NCBI GenBank assembly: GCA_950295325.1
Contig: OX485809.1
Location: forward strand, 23,806,001 to 23,870,000
Direction of reading: 5' to 3'
Source of the DNA: Polytrichum commune
Taxonomy: Eukaryota > Streptophyta > Polytrichopsida > Polytrichales > Polytrichaceae
DNA: 64,000 nt
This document shows, piece after piece, positions 1 through 13,019 of this stretch (position 1 is its first letter; each line of letters begins with the position of its first letter). A program made the position numbers and the translations under genes. The notes beneath the pieces are model-generated. The model had not been told where the DNA came from. It saw nothing but the letters and a program-made list of their open reading frames with translations, and made no database searches.

Positions 1-490
1 AGTCCACCCCCATGTGTAGAAAGGGGTGTTATTTGAGGCATTAAAGTACATAGTGTACATAAGAGAGAGGTTATGACTTTCTCTAGTGTGTACAATTTTA
101 AAGGCTATAAAGAATTTTGGAGTTAAGACCTAGATGTACAAAAGGGACCCTAAGATTTAGTTATTTTTTTGACAAAAGATGTGTTTTCATCCATTGTTGT
201 CATATGGTGATTGTCCCAAAAGTTTGTATCTGTAACGTGTGTGTGTAATGAAGGCCCATACATTTCCTAATTTGTATTATGCGTTATATATGTAGTGGAG
301 GCATTTATCACATTAAATTGAAAAGCTTAGTATAAATACATGAGCTCATTTTCTAGCCTATCATTAGTACATATACATTTGTTATTCTCTATAGAACTCT
401 TGTGTACGCGGGGTATTTCAAACCCTAAACCCTTATGTATATTATATACACACATCATTTAGGTTTCCAATAAAGAGTCCAACCCCGGGA
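1..490 (+). mobile_element. R1 repeat copy 1 (hAT-like, cut by window edge)
   Basis: First of four copies of a dispersed repeat. It shares with the copies near 620, 2313 and 21159 the same run of blocks: a start resembling GGGGTGTTATTTGAGGC, a middle block resembling GTAGATGTACAAAAGGG, and an end resembling TTTAGGTTTCCAATAAAGAG followed by a CCCCGGG terminus. No coding potential is visible. The hAT-like assignment comes from copy 3, which has an 8-bp target duplication. Confidence 0.6.
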
Positions 491-619
491 GTCTTCTCAA
501 CTTTGACAATATGCGGGGAGCCAACAACCTCCTCTAACACTATAAACTTTGAAGATGATTTGGAAAACTAGGGCCCCAATAGGGCACATAATGCATGAGG
601 AGTGAATCCTTGATATCAC

Positions 620-1120
620 ATATGAACTAACTTAAGGGTAGAAGGGGTATATTCAAGGCATAATAGTATATAATATACATAAGGGAGTTGTATTGTTATT
701 CTCTACTGTGTGCATTCCAAAAAGGCTATATCAAGAAATTTGAAGTAAAGGTAGATGTACAAAAGGGGTTCTAAGGTGTAGAGGAAGTTTGATAACATAT
801 GTGCTAGTTTCATTTTAAAGTGTACATTTTTGTCCATTATTGTCATATGGTAATCTTCTCAATGACTACCATGTTCATTCTCATAGGGTTTTATTTTGTC
901 ATGAAAGTCTATCTATTTCATGATTTATATTTTGTGTATGTAGTGGATCCATTTACTACATTATAATAAGCTTAGTATAAGTACACAAACCTACCTTTTA
1001 GCCTAATGTTAGTCCATATACATTTTTTCTCTCTAAAAACATTTAGTGTAATGAAGGTTTTATTTTAAGGTTGCACATGCATGCCATTTAGGTTTCCAAT
1101 GAAGAGTCCACCCCCAGGGG
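620..1120 (+). mobile_element. R1 repeat copy 2
   Basis: Same order of blocks as copy 1, ending in GGTTTCCAATGAAGAGTCCA and a C-rich terminus near 1111-1120. The left end is eroded, so the start is approximate. Non-coding. Confidence 0.6.
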
Positions 1121-2312
1121 TTTAATTTGGATTTAGTTAATCATGCTTTGGTTACTTACCATTCTTGGAGTTGTGTGGTTCCATTTGGTGCACCCTAGAG
1201 TGATTTCCCATTTATTTATTTATTTTAAAATGAAGATCTTGCTGGCCTTGTATGTTTTTCTTGGCAAGGTATTAAACTTGTTTCATTTTTCTCAAAAGAG
1301 AAATTTTAATCAAAAGACGATTTAGGATTTCTCATGGTCACAACTTGTGTCCTGGAGCCATGACGCAAAGAAACTCAAGTGGGGCACTTAGTGCATTTTA
1401 AAAATGACGTGTGTCATAATATAGGGACATAACATTATTTAGATTCATAACAATGTTATGCGGGACTAACAATATTCCATGGAATATTTATTGTATTGTT
1501 ACATAGTCTAAATGTGGGGAATATTCCTTGGAATACTGTCAGTACAGCAGAACATTGTTATGGATCTTAATAATATTATGGAGGATTAATTCATTTGAAA
1601 TAAAAATAATAAAGGAGGTTCAAATAATGAAGGACCTATTAATCATAGATTTGCATTGCAAGTAATTTAAATAGGTATACAATGTGGGCCATTACTTTTC
1701 CGTGGAATTAATGGAGGGGTTGAATTTTAAGATCCTAGGGTTTATGTTTAATAAGATTTGTTCGGAAGCATGCTGCACATTGGATGGATGAAAAATGAGT
1801 TCAATGTACATGGGAAAACATGTTATTGTATTTTGGGATATGATCCTCAAGCACAAGTTTTTTTGTGTAATGGCTTGTACGAAAGCGTGCTTGCAATAAT
1901 AAGTATGGACATGGATTTTGTATGCATGCAATGGTATGAATGGACATGGATTACTTCTTATTACTTAGAAGGAGTATAGAATACAATGAATTACATCGGC
2001 ATGGGAAATATAAGTAATGATAGGGTGCAAGCAAATAAGCCATTTTAGAGAATTAAGTAATTACATTGAACCTTTAACTTATGCCTTGAAAGTAAATAGC
2101 CCCTAAAAAATACCCTACGCTGCACGTGGTGCACAAAATCCTATGGAGTGCCCAACCTATGTAGAGAAATCCACATCAAATTTTAGACTTAATATTTTTA
2201 ATCACTTCATGAAATTTAAGATTGCATTTCACTTTCTCAATCATTATTGGACATGGTCAATCTTAATTTTGATGACCTAGTGTGAAACAAAATAAGATTG
2301 CCACTCATTTTT
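1121..2312. other. Intergenic, no gene seen
   Basis: AT-rich sequence with only short open frames (60-79 codons) that overlap on opposite strands and match no family I recognise. Around 1470-1530 there are two partly palindromic ATTCCATGGAAT/ATTCCTTGGAAT words. Nothing else could be assigned. Confidence 0.5.
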
Positions 2313-2993
2313 CTCGGGGTTTGGACTCTTCATTGGAAACCTAAATGTTGTGTATGGGTCACCATGAAATGAAACCCCCTATATACGGAACATTTATAGA
2401 TAAGAACAAATGTATACGTACTTACAAAACGTACTTACAAATTTGTTACTATTTGTTTACTAACAAATGTAACAAATTTAAACAATCTATTGTTAGTATA
2501 CATTAGTATACTAATAGTAGGCTTGAAAATGAACTCATGTATTTATACTAGGCTTTTCATTTTGATGTGGTGAATGCCTACATTGCATACCAAAAATATA
2601 AACCCATGAAATAAATATGCCTTTACTACATATATTATCCACTTCCACTTTCCAACGAGAAAGTCATTGGGCATTTTTTTCATCCATAGGATATAACTCA
2701 TAATAATATGACCCTGAAACACACATCATTTGGATGAACTAAGGTAAATTGGATGAAACTAGCACATCTATTGTCAAATTTCCTCTAAACCTCAGGAGCC
2801 CCTTATGTACATCTACCAGTACTTTGAGATTCTTAAAAGCCTTTTCAAACATACACACTAGAGACAAATAACACCTTTCCCTCGTATACACTATGTACCC
2901 TAATATATACTATGTACCCTAATATACCTCAAAGAATACCCCTTCCTATACTAACGTTAGTTTGTACGTGGCATGAAGAGTCCACCCCCCGGG
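2313..2993 (-). mobile_element. R1 repeat copy 3, complete hAT-like element
   Basis: A 681-bp element in reverse orientation to copies 1 and 2. The left end CTCGGGGTTTGGACTCTTCA and the right end, read on the minus strand (CCCGGGGGGTGGACTCTTCA), form an imperfect terminal inverted repeat of about 20 bp. The 8-bp word TCATTTTT lies directly outside both ends (2305-2312 and 2994-3001), a target-site duplication of the length typical of hAT transposons. There is no transposase, so it is a non-autonomous derivative. Confidence 0.75.
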
Positions 2994-3109
2994 TCATTTT
3001 TCAACCAATGAGAGAATAGAAAGCGGTGGTCATGGCCCTTGCTTACTAAGTTAGTGTAAACATGCCTTAGTCAAGGCATGGTAACAAGTGGTACCCCTAC
3101 ACCGACTAT

Positions 3110-3400
3110 GGTATTTAGTATCACTTACATTATTTTTGCAGGGTCTCAACTAGATGCCTAGTAGTCTAGTAGTGTCACATCCATTAATTGCCAAGTCGGT
3201 AATTTGTTGAAGTGAAAAAATATTCATATTATGGCATTGAGCGTAGCACATTGGGGTGCTTGAGATGATAGATTTTGTTTTGCATGAAGATATCATTGAG
3301 CATGCAAATGATAAGTGTTGGGTGGTTACACTAATGGTATGTTGACCATTAGTGGAACCTAGGATAGGCCTCATATTATTGTAAGTGACGTTGTTTAGTT
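3110..3400. mobile_element. M3 MITE copy (diverged)
   Basis: The left end has the M3 terminal motif TGGTATTTAGTATCACTTAC, shared with elements at 4874 and 35713. The right end carries a weaker inverted partner (TGTAAGTGACG). A short hairpin CACTAATGGT/ACCATTAGTG sits inside at 3329-3354. Boundaries are approximate. Confidence 0.45.
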
Positions 3401-3447
3401 TGGTGACATGGTGTAGTGTAAATCTTTTCAGAGACATGAACTAGCCA

Positions 3448-4640
3448 AGGGTGAGTGTCCATGTAGGCCGCTCGCCCACCAAATTCTAGTTGGAATAAAG
3501 ACAACTGTTGATTGAATATCTTGAAGTGGTGTTTGCATGTGCCAAGCAACTATTGCTAGTTCAAGTGTTTAGTGGACGCATGTAAATCTAATAACCCAAG
3601 GCCAGGACCCTCCACATTCTAGTAGGCCACCAGCATATGGTTGGTTGCTTGCTTGCTTTCGTTCATCTACGTGAGAACACCTCGAACCCACTACAATCAT
3701 CTAGAAATCAGGGGATGAGCGGCCTACATGGAAACTCACCCTGATTACTTGCCTGGCCCTAGAATTATATTTGGTAATTAGAGATTTTTTCATGATTCTG
3801 AGACTATTTAAGGATGTGGTTTTCAAATAAAGAACAAGAAAGAACACAAAATATACATTTAGTGTGACTTCATTTAGATGAAACAAAGCAATTTATATGG
3901 GTGGCACATACCAATTTGGCACAAATACATGTCATCACAATAGGAAATTGAACCAAATGTTAAATCATTTGCATTTATTTTGAGACTTTCTAAAATCTCC
4001 AATTAACGAATATAATGACCTCCATTTTACTTTCCATGCAAGGACTTGTGCATGGACCAAGGCCAACTAGACCCTCCACATTCTAGAAGGCCATCATAAT
4101 ATGGTCGATTGGTTGCTTGCTTGCTTTTGTCCAACTACATGAGAACACCTCCAACCCACTATTATTATCTAGAAACCGATGAACGAGCGGCCTACATGAA
4201 AACTCACCCTGATGACCAGCCCGGTCCTAGCCTTTGGGTAACTTCCCCTGTAAAGACTTGTGCATGGACCAAGGCCAAAGCAACCCTCCACATCCTAGAA
4301 GGCCACCATAATACGATCGATTGGTTGGTTGGTTCCTTTTATCCAACTACATGAGAACACCTCCAACCCACTACTATTATCTAGAAACCGATGAACGAGC
4401 GGCCTACATGAAAACTCACCCTGATGACCAGCCCGGTCCTAGCCTTTGTGTAGCATCCCCTGTAAGGACTTGTGCATGGACCAAGGCCAAAGCAACCCTC
4501 CACATTCTAGAAGGCCACCATAATACGGTCGGAATGGTTGGTTGGTTGGTTCCTTTTGTTCAGCTACATGAGAACAAACTAGTGGACGAGCGGCCTACAT
4601 GGAAACGCACTTGTACAAATGCTCACAAATGCTGCTGGCA
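3448..4640. repeat. 212-bp tandem repeat array
   Basis: Near-identical units repeat with an exact 212-bp period: the word ACTTGTGCATGGACCAAGGC begins at about 4044, 4256 and 4468. A more diverged unit lies at 3581-3763. An inverted fragment of the unit (GTAGGCCGCTCG) is at 3448-3473, so the array is bounded on the left by an inverted partner of its own right end. Because 212 is not a multiple of 3, similar peptides appear in shifting frames; I do not regard them as genes. Confidence 0.8.
3764..4016. mobile_element. 253-bp MITE inserted in the tandem array
   Basis: The left end ATTATATTTGGTAATTAGAG and the right end read in reverse (ATTATATTCGTTAATTGGAG) match at most positions, giving an inverted repeat of about 22 bp. 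The element interrupts the 212-bp array between diverged unit 1 and unit 2. Target duplication is not clear and no coding is present. Confidence 0.6.
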
Positions 4641-4873
4641 GCCATGAAGGGACATGGGTTCATAAGTTAGGGCAGGCTTTGCAGGGGATGATTGAGTCCC
4701 TCACTTTCCACAGTAACTACTTTAGCATAACTGCTCCTACTTTGCATGGGGACGGGCGCTGGAGGCTGCCCATGCAGCTGCCCGTGTGTGTGTGTGGGGG
4801 GCGGGCGGCTCAACTAAGTTACCCCCCCCCGGGGGGTCTTTTACACTAGAGAGGTTAGTTAACCATTACACCT

Positions 4874-5089
4874 CCGTTAATGGTATTTAGTATCACTTCC
4901 TATTTGGAGATACGTTGTGCTATACCTTTTTTGACCGTGGATCTCATTTTAAACCAACAAAGGTTAAATTGGATGTTGGGACACTATATAACATCGACAT
5001 CTTCACTGGGTAAAAGTTTGCATTGACGATGAATTGTTATAGCAATGTGTAACTCCAATTAGTAAGTGACATTAAATACCATAATACGG
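4874..5089. mobile_element. M3 MITE, 216 bp
   Basis: Terminal inverted repeats of about 25 bp: the left end is CCGTTAATGGTATTTAGTAT and the right end on the minus strand is CCGTATTATGGTATTTAATG. The same terminal motif marks a larger relative at 35713-36257. Non-coding. Confidence 0.7.
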
Positions 5090-7734
5090 TGTAGATGTTG
5101 GACGTGAGGAGAGCTAAGATGAGTTGTGAACACATGTTCAAGTAAAATTTGACGAAGTCCAAGTCCAAAACAATAACATGTTGAATCATGTTATAGGGTT
5201 GTATAATAAGATTCTCTGATGGATGATGCAATGTTTATTATGATGATATTATAGGATTTTGTATTATATAATTTTTATTCAACATTTGTATATATATATA
5301 TATTTAGCACCATTTTTTTTCATCGTATTCTTGTAGCATAACATTCAATTAGTCGTGAAGGATTCACACATCTTCCATAAACTTAGGTATATCAAAAGTG
5401 CATCACATGTTCTTATGTTGAAATTGAAGCACCCAAAAAGTCTAGATTTTGAAAACATGTCCATATCTACTTAAATGCAACAATGCAAGAAGGTGATCTT
5501 ATGTTACAACTCGTGAAAAGACAACATGTGTATGATATTAGATGTAGTGCTAACCATAATATGAGGGTAGCGTACTATGATCTATATTAATTGTGTTTGT
5601 GTCCAATAAGGACAAGATATGTCAACAAGATTTGAGATGATCAATGCTACGTGTTTGACAATTAAGAAGGAGCGTTCTCATTGGCGGATAGGAGCTCTTC
5701 TTGATCATTCATGTCCACTTAATGTACACTTGAGGGTTAGCTGATCATTTGGAGTGGGTTGTTGATCTATCCTAGGTTGCGTCTTGGGACAAGTTCAGGA
5801 GGAGTATTGAGATAAATCTGCATGTTGAGGCTAGTGTCCTTGATCAATTTGATAGGAGTTTAAACTCTAATGCAATTCTTTGTAATAGGAATGGTAGGCT
5901 AATTGAGTCAGTTGTATCCCAAAGCGCATGTAGAATAGTGTTTCCTAGATAGGTTTTGGGTTTGAGTGTGTGGGTTCTTGGTGAGGTTTTTGGTGGTGAA
6001 GGTGCCTTTGAGGCTGGTGTCACCCCCTCCTTGTTGCGTGGCCTTTTCTTCATTTGTTCATGTGGCAATGGAATGTCCATTTGTCTTGAGAAAATGAAAA
6101 TATATACAATAGCACTTGCATGGGACACCATTTTAATAATTTGATTTGGAGTTGCTAGACCTAAACCATGTAGAGGCATGGTTTTAGAGCTATTTTTTTC
6201 ATTATAAGTATTTTTAAAACTTCAAAATTTTAAAATTTCTTAAAAGTGAAATTCAACATCTAGGAGGTCCAGATGGTCACCCGTGTTCTAAGGGGAAAAA
6301 AACTTCTAATTGGTTCTAAAACTGGCGTTTAGAATTGCAAACCTTTCCTTATTTAGGCACAAATCATAGTATTGGATTTCTCTCAATGACCTTTTTGTAG
6401 GCATGCTTTTCCTCTTTGTGAAAGAAGAAACCATCAATCCATTTGGAGCATTAGTAGTGTTTTAGAAGCAACTCTTCTAAAATGGAGAGTTGCCACCCCG
6501 GGGTGGTACCATATGAGCTATGGTGAGTGTACACACCCATGGTTATCCCATGTATCTAGAGAATGCCACAAATAGGGCTTGCAAGTTGCCGCTTGCTCAG
6601 TAGGTTAGGAATGTTGAGACTCTTGAGCTTTCGTTTTGTAATCCCAAGCCAATGGACTTTCAAACATTCTTTCATAAGTTTCATGAAAGTCTCCTTTGGT
6701 TTTGTATCCTTACCCCCTTTATATCTCACTTATATATATCTTCAATTGAGTAAGAGCTTGAGGAATGCCTATCTTAGGCCCCTTTACAACCCAATTCAAA
6801 GAGCTTGAAGAAAATAACCTTCTCATTGGTGGGTCCTCATACACATGTTTTTTCACCCTTGTCAACTTTGTATAGAGCTTTCGATTTGAGAGTTTGAACT
6901 TTTTAACGGGCTTACAATGCTTCTTGATGACATAAATGATGCTTTAATAGAGAGATGATTCTATGTGGAACCGGCCCATTTGAATGTCTATAAGTTAATT
7001 CAATAGATCAGACAAGCTATAACTTGTTGAAATTCAAAGCTACATGATGATCAAGACTACACCCCCCTTGTCTACTGACCCCAACTCCCAAGTTTACATC
7101 AAAGTCGCCATCCATGTTGTCCACGTAGACTACAAATTGAACTCCAATGGAATCACCAAATGGGTGCAAGCATTGTAAAGTGGAACAAAAAAAATGCTCT
7201 AGTATACCAAAACCATAATATATTTGGTCGAATGCTTAAAAGTAGTAGCTAAGAGTAGTTTAATGTGAGTTTTCATGGTGACCTCTATTGTTGTCTTAAA
7301 TATTCAAATATAGAATGTCAAAATGAGATCTTCTAAACTTATCATTAAAAGTCATGCTTAAAAAAGAGAGGCTAAAATCTAGTTTTGGACATAAATTTCA
7401 TGACCTGAAAATTTTGAAGTTAGATTTTTTTTCATAATATTCCTTGAATTCATTATAAACTTGAGGGCGTCACCATAAAAACTTGTAAAAAATCATCAAT
7501 TTAATATAATTTAATCATATTTCAACCAATTTTTAGACAATTAGTTGGTCAATATCACCTATTTGCACACCACTTATACTGTCTAAAATATGTAGACTTT
7601 TCTTGAAATTGATTTGTCAAGATAGGTTGCTTGGCTTTGTGGATCAATATGTTGAAAAAAAATGATGATGTTTTTTTCCTTCACAAAATTCAAAGTAACT
7701 ATATATATTTTTAATTACTTTCACTTAAACCTAT
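5090..7734. other. Intergenic, no gene seen
   Basis: About 2.6 kb of AT-rich sequence with a short AT run near 5290-5302. Short frames here (up to 111 codons) overlap on both strands and show no family resemblance. Nothing supportable found. Confidence 0.5.
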
Positions 7735-10700
7735 GTACGGATCCGGATTTTTCCACTTTACTATATTTGCACCCAAATCCAAACACATGCACCTATGTCA
7801 ATGGCAAGGCTATCCCAACTTGGAAGACACCTAGAAACATGTGAAAAAGCTTTTTGGCACTCGTTGTGATTGTGACCACACCCTTACCACACTTCCAGTA
7901 GTTTTCTCCTCACCAAACACTACACCCAAGCCACACACAAACATCTCCACAACTACACCACAACACTACTTGCAAACACAAACCAAAGACCCCCCAAAGA
8001 CACCCCCCTACATTGAAAACCAACACACCTCCCAAATATCCACCTCCGAGTCCACCTCACTCTATGGATTGTAGCCCAAACATGAATATACACAACAATG
8101 TCTCTACCCTCCACACCACTTTCTCCATAGCGCGCCTCTATATATCCATCTAGTTCTACCTTCCATGAGTATTCCATCACATGCATCCAATGGTTCTAGA
8201 ACCAATACCAATGTAACACCACAACTCCGCATTCATCCCAACATTAGACCCTCCTCCCCAAAATCTCATGACCGAATTAACATGGCTCACTCAAAGATAC
8301 TGACTTGATGTACCCCCCCCCCCTCACCCCCTACTAGCCCCACTACACTTAAACATGTCATTACCCACAACATCCTACCCCCTCCATACTAATTATCCTC
8401 ATTGACTCGTTTTCACTCACACACTCATACTACTACATCCCGCTTAGATGCCCCTTTGACTCCACAACTACTACTCACCCCACCCACAACACACAATCTT
8501 CGATGCACATGGTAACGCAAACTAGCTCCACCCAGTGGGCATGAAGAGGCCTAGCCCACCCACCAAACTCTCAAACAACCGTAGAAACACTACACTGGGC
8601 AAGAACGGTAGCACACACAAACCCCAAGCCCTTACCATCCTCATCCTACCACACAAAGATTGGTATAACAAAAGACACCTCTCATCGGCCACCCAACTTA
8701 TACTTGCCTACCTTGACATATACACCCTCAAATACTCTACCCAAACGATATTCTTAACATATCTCACCGGAACCAAACCAAAAATTGTCACCATCCTATG
8801 CTTACACCAATTTTGAATACCCTCTATTATTCCCATCTTGCAATAAACATTGCAATACTGCCTCAAAGCCACACTACACCTAATGGAACTACCCCCCTCA
8901 TGCAAAACCCCAACCCACTAGATACACCAACCAAGGTTGACCTATCCAAAGAATGGAAACGCACCCCACCTTCTTCCTACTACATTGATTACAACTTAGA
9001 TTACCAAGAAACCAAATTACCAAAAGGACCAAATCACCAAGATGAGCAGAACATGGAGGGAGTAGATTACCAAGAGGCGAGCAGAGGCAATCAAAACTTG
9101 CACTCATACCAGAATGCAAGATTCACTTGGTATTCGACCTCATTCCAATCTATACCAATAACATTCATAAATACAATCACAAATCAACACTGAACACCCA
9201 CAAAATAAAACATAATGAGGGAGGGTTTGAGTTTCTATGTTTAGCTGAGGTGGTTGCACACAATGCAAGTATCGGCCCTTGAATCATCCAATTCCGCCAC
9301 AATAACACAAGTTCCAAGTTCCAACAACTTCGATCGCGACTGCCACAAGACAAACTCTTAAGCATGAAGTGCACAATTACAAACTCCATATGAAGGAACG
9401 GAAAATTAACAAGCTAGAATCCGGGAGTAATCAACAAAGAGATTGGTCACTACAATTACCACCACTAAGCTCTAGAGTCTAGCAATCAATGCACATTCAT
9501 CTTGGGCGATGAAACCTCACAAATTGGCGCTACCAAAAGTGATGAAGAGCTTAGAGGCAATGAATGAAGAAGCAATGAAGAGCTCAGAGACGATGAACAA
9601 AATGGCAATGAAGAGCTGAGGGAGGGGGGAAATAGACGCAGGAGATCTCACGAGTGGCAATGGGACTCAAATTTGTTGGCCAAGGTTTAGCTCCATTGGC
9701 TATATGTAGAAGAGGCCGGCAACTGAAAGATGACAATTAGGACCTCCAACTTAGTGGAGGCCAACACTCATTGCACATTGTGGCTCTAGATAGGTGGTGG
9801 CTAGAGTAATAATTGCCCATGCCTTTGTATGAACATGGGTATTTTAACACATGTTTTCTGTGGGCCCAAATTTGGCAAAACAAAGGCTACTCCACCCCTT
9901 GGGAAAATATCTCACTCAATTATCAACCATCTTCGTAGCCCTCCACCTCACCAAAAACAACACAACACATTCATATCTTTACATACAACCTCAATTCCTT
10001 GTACCTTATCAACAACCACCTCCACCAACCCTCTTCCCCACACGAGTAGAAATCTATGCCAAAAAAAACCGCAGCCGATTTCAGTTGCGGTTCTTTTTGG
10101 CATAGTTTTCTACTAGTGCCAACATAACCATCCAAACAAACTACTTATACAAACCATAATATGATGACTATCGCAACACACCGCCCCTTCACCCTCAAGA
10201 AACCTGTTCACACTTGGGAATTTCTACTAATGACAATGCCAATAAACTTGCCAAATTTGGCGCTAACAAACTCTCACCACACACCACTCCTCCAATACAC
10301 AAGCAATACATACAACGCATCCCCACCCTGTTTTGGCACTCAAAAATACTTTCAAAATACCCTCATACCACACCCATCAAGCACCTCAAACCCTACATAA
10401 AAAAAGAATACACCTGCTAACTTGTGACCACAATATATACTACCCCAATACCCAAATGCCTCAACAATCCATTAGTTTTCTCCCCATCTCCAACTTGTTT
10501 TGGTTAGCACCCTAAGGCACAAATGAAAAAATCATAGAAAACCCTCAAGTTGAGATAGAAATACTACTACGTATCAAACAAAGAAAACTTACAATCTGGC
10601 TCACCAAATTCCATCCCCCTCTTCAACCTTTTGTCCATTGCAAGAGGTCAAAACATGTCTCCACCTCCTCTCTATGTGCACTAAACCCACCTCAAACAAT

Positions 10701-11700
10701 ATCCGAACAACCAAAAACAACAAAGTAATATCAGGGAAAATACATAAGTTACTCCTCTTCCATTATGCAACATGCGAAACCCTACTAATGAACGCAAACA
10801 CCCATCTTGGAGCCCCCATAGAGACTACAACCCTACATGGCTATAACCCTACATTTGCACCACAAGACCATCGGTCCATGCCAATGCCTCACCAAAGTCA
10901 AAGTTAACATCCTAATCATCACCACCACCTCCACATAAAACCACACACTATACCACCCAAAACTCCAACCTACAATTCATTGAATTTACCTTCTCCCAAG
11001 ACTACGACCTCACCACCCCAACCCAATGAAAAAAAAATCAAATACCAAACATTGGTGAACACTTTAGAAGACATGGATGGTATGCCACAATCACTATCCT
11101 CACAACATGCATCCAAGGAGGCACTCACATGGACAATATCACCACCGCTACATCCCCTTAATGCCCATTCATGCATGCAGGCAACATATTTATTTAATAG
11201 CCATGAAATATGTCATCTTACTCATGCTCAACAAACAAAAACTACAAAACCACCAACAACCAGTAATTTCCACCTAAGCAACCACTGTAAACCTCCAGAT
11301 GCCCACCAAAACCCCAAGAATGAATTCTACAACATGCTGCCTATTTATTTAGCTCTGATAATGAGATAGACAACCTCTCAAAGTCAACCCGAGAATCTAA
11401 CCCAACAAATGTTACAACAATTACAGACACCCTGCCCCCATTATACCCACTATTGAGGTACACACAATGATACACAAAACTTCACATACCAACAAACGTA
11501 CTAATGAACCAAACAAATACACCCAAAACTTGCCCCTCTCCCCTCGTTTCCAATTTCCCATAAAGGCCACCTCCAATAGGAGACGATAACACTTGTCCCA
11601 TAGCTCTACTCAATAAACATGTCTCATGTTCACATATGAACTCGTGGTCATGATTGAAATGAAGCATTCTTCATTCATGTCAACACTAGAGGTTGACGTC
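7735..11700 (+). other. Region of extreme C-over-G strand skew
   Basis: The plus strand is very rich in C and A and nearly free of G. For example 7921-7980 has about 25 C and 2 G, 8221-8280 about 23 C and 4 G, and 10981-11040 about 21 C and 4 G. The segments 7735-8990 and 9830-11700 carry the skew; 9000-9830 between them is balanced. Several frames of 60-131 codons exist only because stop codons are scarce in this composition. I recognise no protein family in them. Confidence 0.8.
10041..10118. mobile_element. Miniature CACTA foldback, 78 bp
   Basis: The right end read on the minus strand is CACTAGTAGAAAACTATGCC; the left end is CACGAGTAGAAATCTATGCC. These match the CACTAGTAGAAA-type termini of plant CACTA transposons. 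The arms continue through CCAAAAARAACCGCA to a loop of roughly 8 bases, so almost the whole element is one hairpin. CCA flanks both ends (10038-10040 and 10119-10121), the 3-bp target duplication typical of CACTA elements. Confidence 0.8.
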
Positions 11701-13019
11701 ATCTTTCTCCTCAAGAATAATACCCTTCCCCGTGAGATATATATACACACAAATAAATTACGATATCTAACTTTGAGCTAGGCCATTAATCACACTTGCT
11801 CAATTTATTGATAACTTGAAGATTGATCAAGCTCTCAGTAGTTTGAGCTGTCGATGATAGCTTGTCAAATTCCAAGTATAAAAATTCCCAAATACTGCAA
11901 GTTTGAGCTCTCAACCCAAGCTAGACTACTTTGAAGGAGGGCCTCATGGGGTCATATGCCTTCACTTGATGACACGCGCTGTGTAGTCAGAGCAGGAGGC
12001 CAATGGGTTTAAAATGGAAATGCGCTGAACTGCTTACATGCAGGTGATTCGATAGATTATAGGGGGTCCAATATTCTCTATTGTTTGAAGTCCTTCTGGA
12101 CGCATAGGTCAATGAAATTGATGGGTGAAAATGCAAAGACTTGATTGAAGTACTGCATCATGCGGAGACCTTACACTTCGCACTTATGATCCACAAACTC
12201 CATAACCTTGCAGACATTACCCCAAACACTTATAGAGAAGTACGTACTTAGCTTAATATTGTTGAATTCAAGTCACCTCGAATCAATCCTAGGTGGCTGT
12301 GCTACTGCGCAGTCACCCATAATCAAATCCCGAGCTGCGAATTCACACAAATATGCGCCCACCAAGTCCACTCTAGCTGCACCATGCATGATCATCACAG
12401 TGACCATGAAAAATAATTCCTGTACCTTAATCATACTCTCACCACGAGCATACCTTACAGCAGCTCTTGTGCTGCAGCTAGTCGCTCTTATCGATGGATC
12501 TAGGTTAGGTTAATAATAATGATGTCTGCAAGGTGGCCACTTGTGCATAACAATTGTTCCCGCAGTAGTCAAGTACTACTCCATTGGCCCAAATTGAATG
12601 ACGTAAATGATCATTCACTACGTGGTAAACAATCCGTGCTCGGTGCTGGTGGCCATTTCCTGTCATCATTTCCCGTCATCAATTCCCATTGTTCCGGCCA
12701 CATCGAAGAAGTTGATCTGTGGGATGGCAAGGTGCCATTAAATGTGATAATATCCATGGCTGTGTGAAAGGACAAGTGAAAAGGGAATTCAGAGCCTGTA
12801 CTATTCAGCTGCTGGGCACAGGAATTTAAGGGTGTGCAGCATGTGCAGAAGGATGATTGTAGCAATGCATCACCACGTTCCTCTTCAGCAGCTCAGTCTA
12901 TGAGCCTTGGAATGGAGCTCAGAGAACACTAGCTCAACTTCAGTCCTCACAGTACAAAGAGCAGCTCTATGTGTAGAGAATAGTTTCCAAGTCCAAGAAT
13001 AAGGTTCAGCAGCTGCGAG
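11701..13019. other. Intergenic, no gene seen
   Basis: Balanced composition returns here. Frames of 60-100 codons at 12208-12865 overlap on both strands and resemble nothing I know. No RNA gene or mobile element could be supported. Confidence 0.45.

Noticed and set aside
4109-4647. Two similar frames with a repeated RTPPTHYYYLETDERAAYMK peptide, suggesting a repeat protein
   Set aside because: They are translations of the 212-bp tandem repeat. The unit is not a multiple of 3, so the frame changes from unit to unit and no continuous repeat protein exists.
1-5100. CRISPR-like array
   Set aside because: Repeats here are long dispersed or tandem units without regular short repeats and unique spacers, and the genome is a plant nuclear one.
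8535-9193. Two adjacent plus-strand frames of 93 and 131 codons as possible genes
   Set aside because: They lie in the G-poor strand where stop codons are rare, overlap minus-strand frames and show no family motif.
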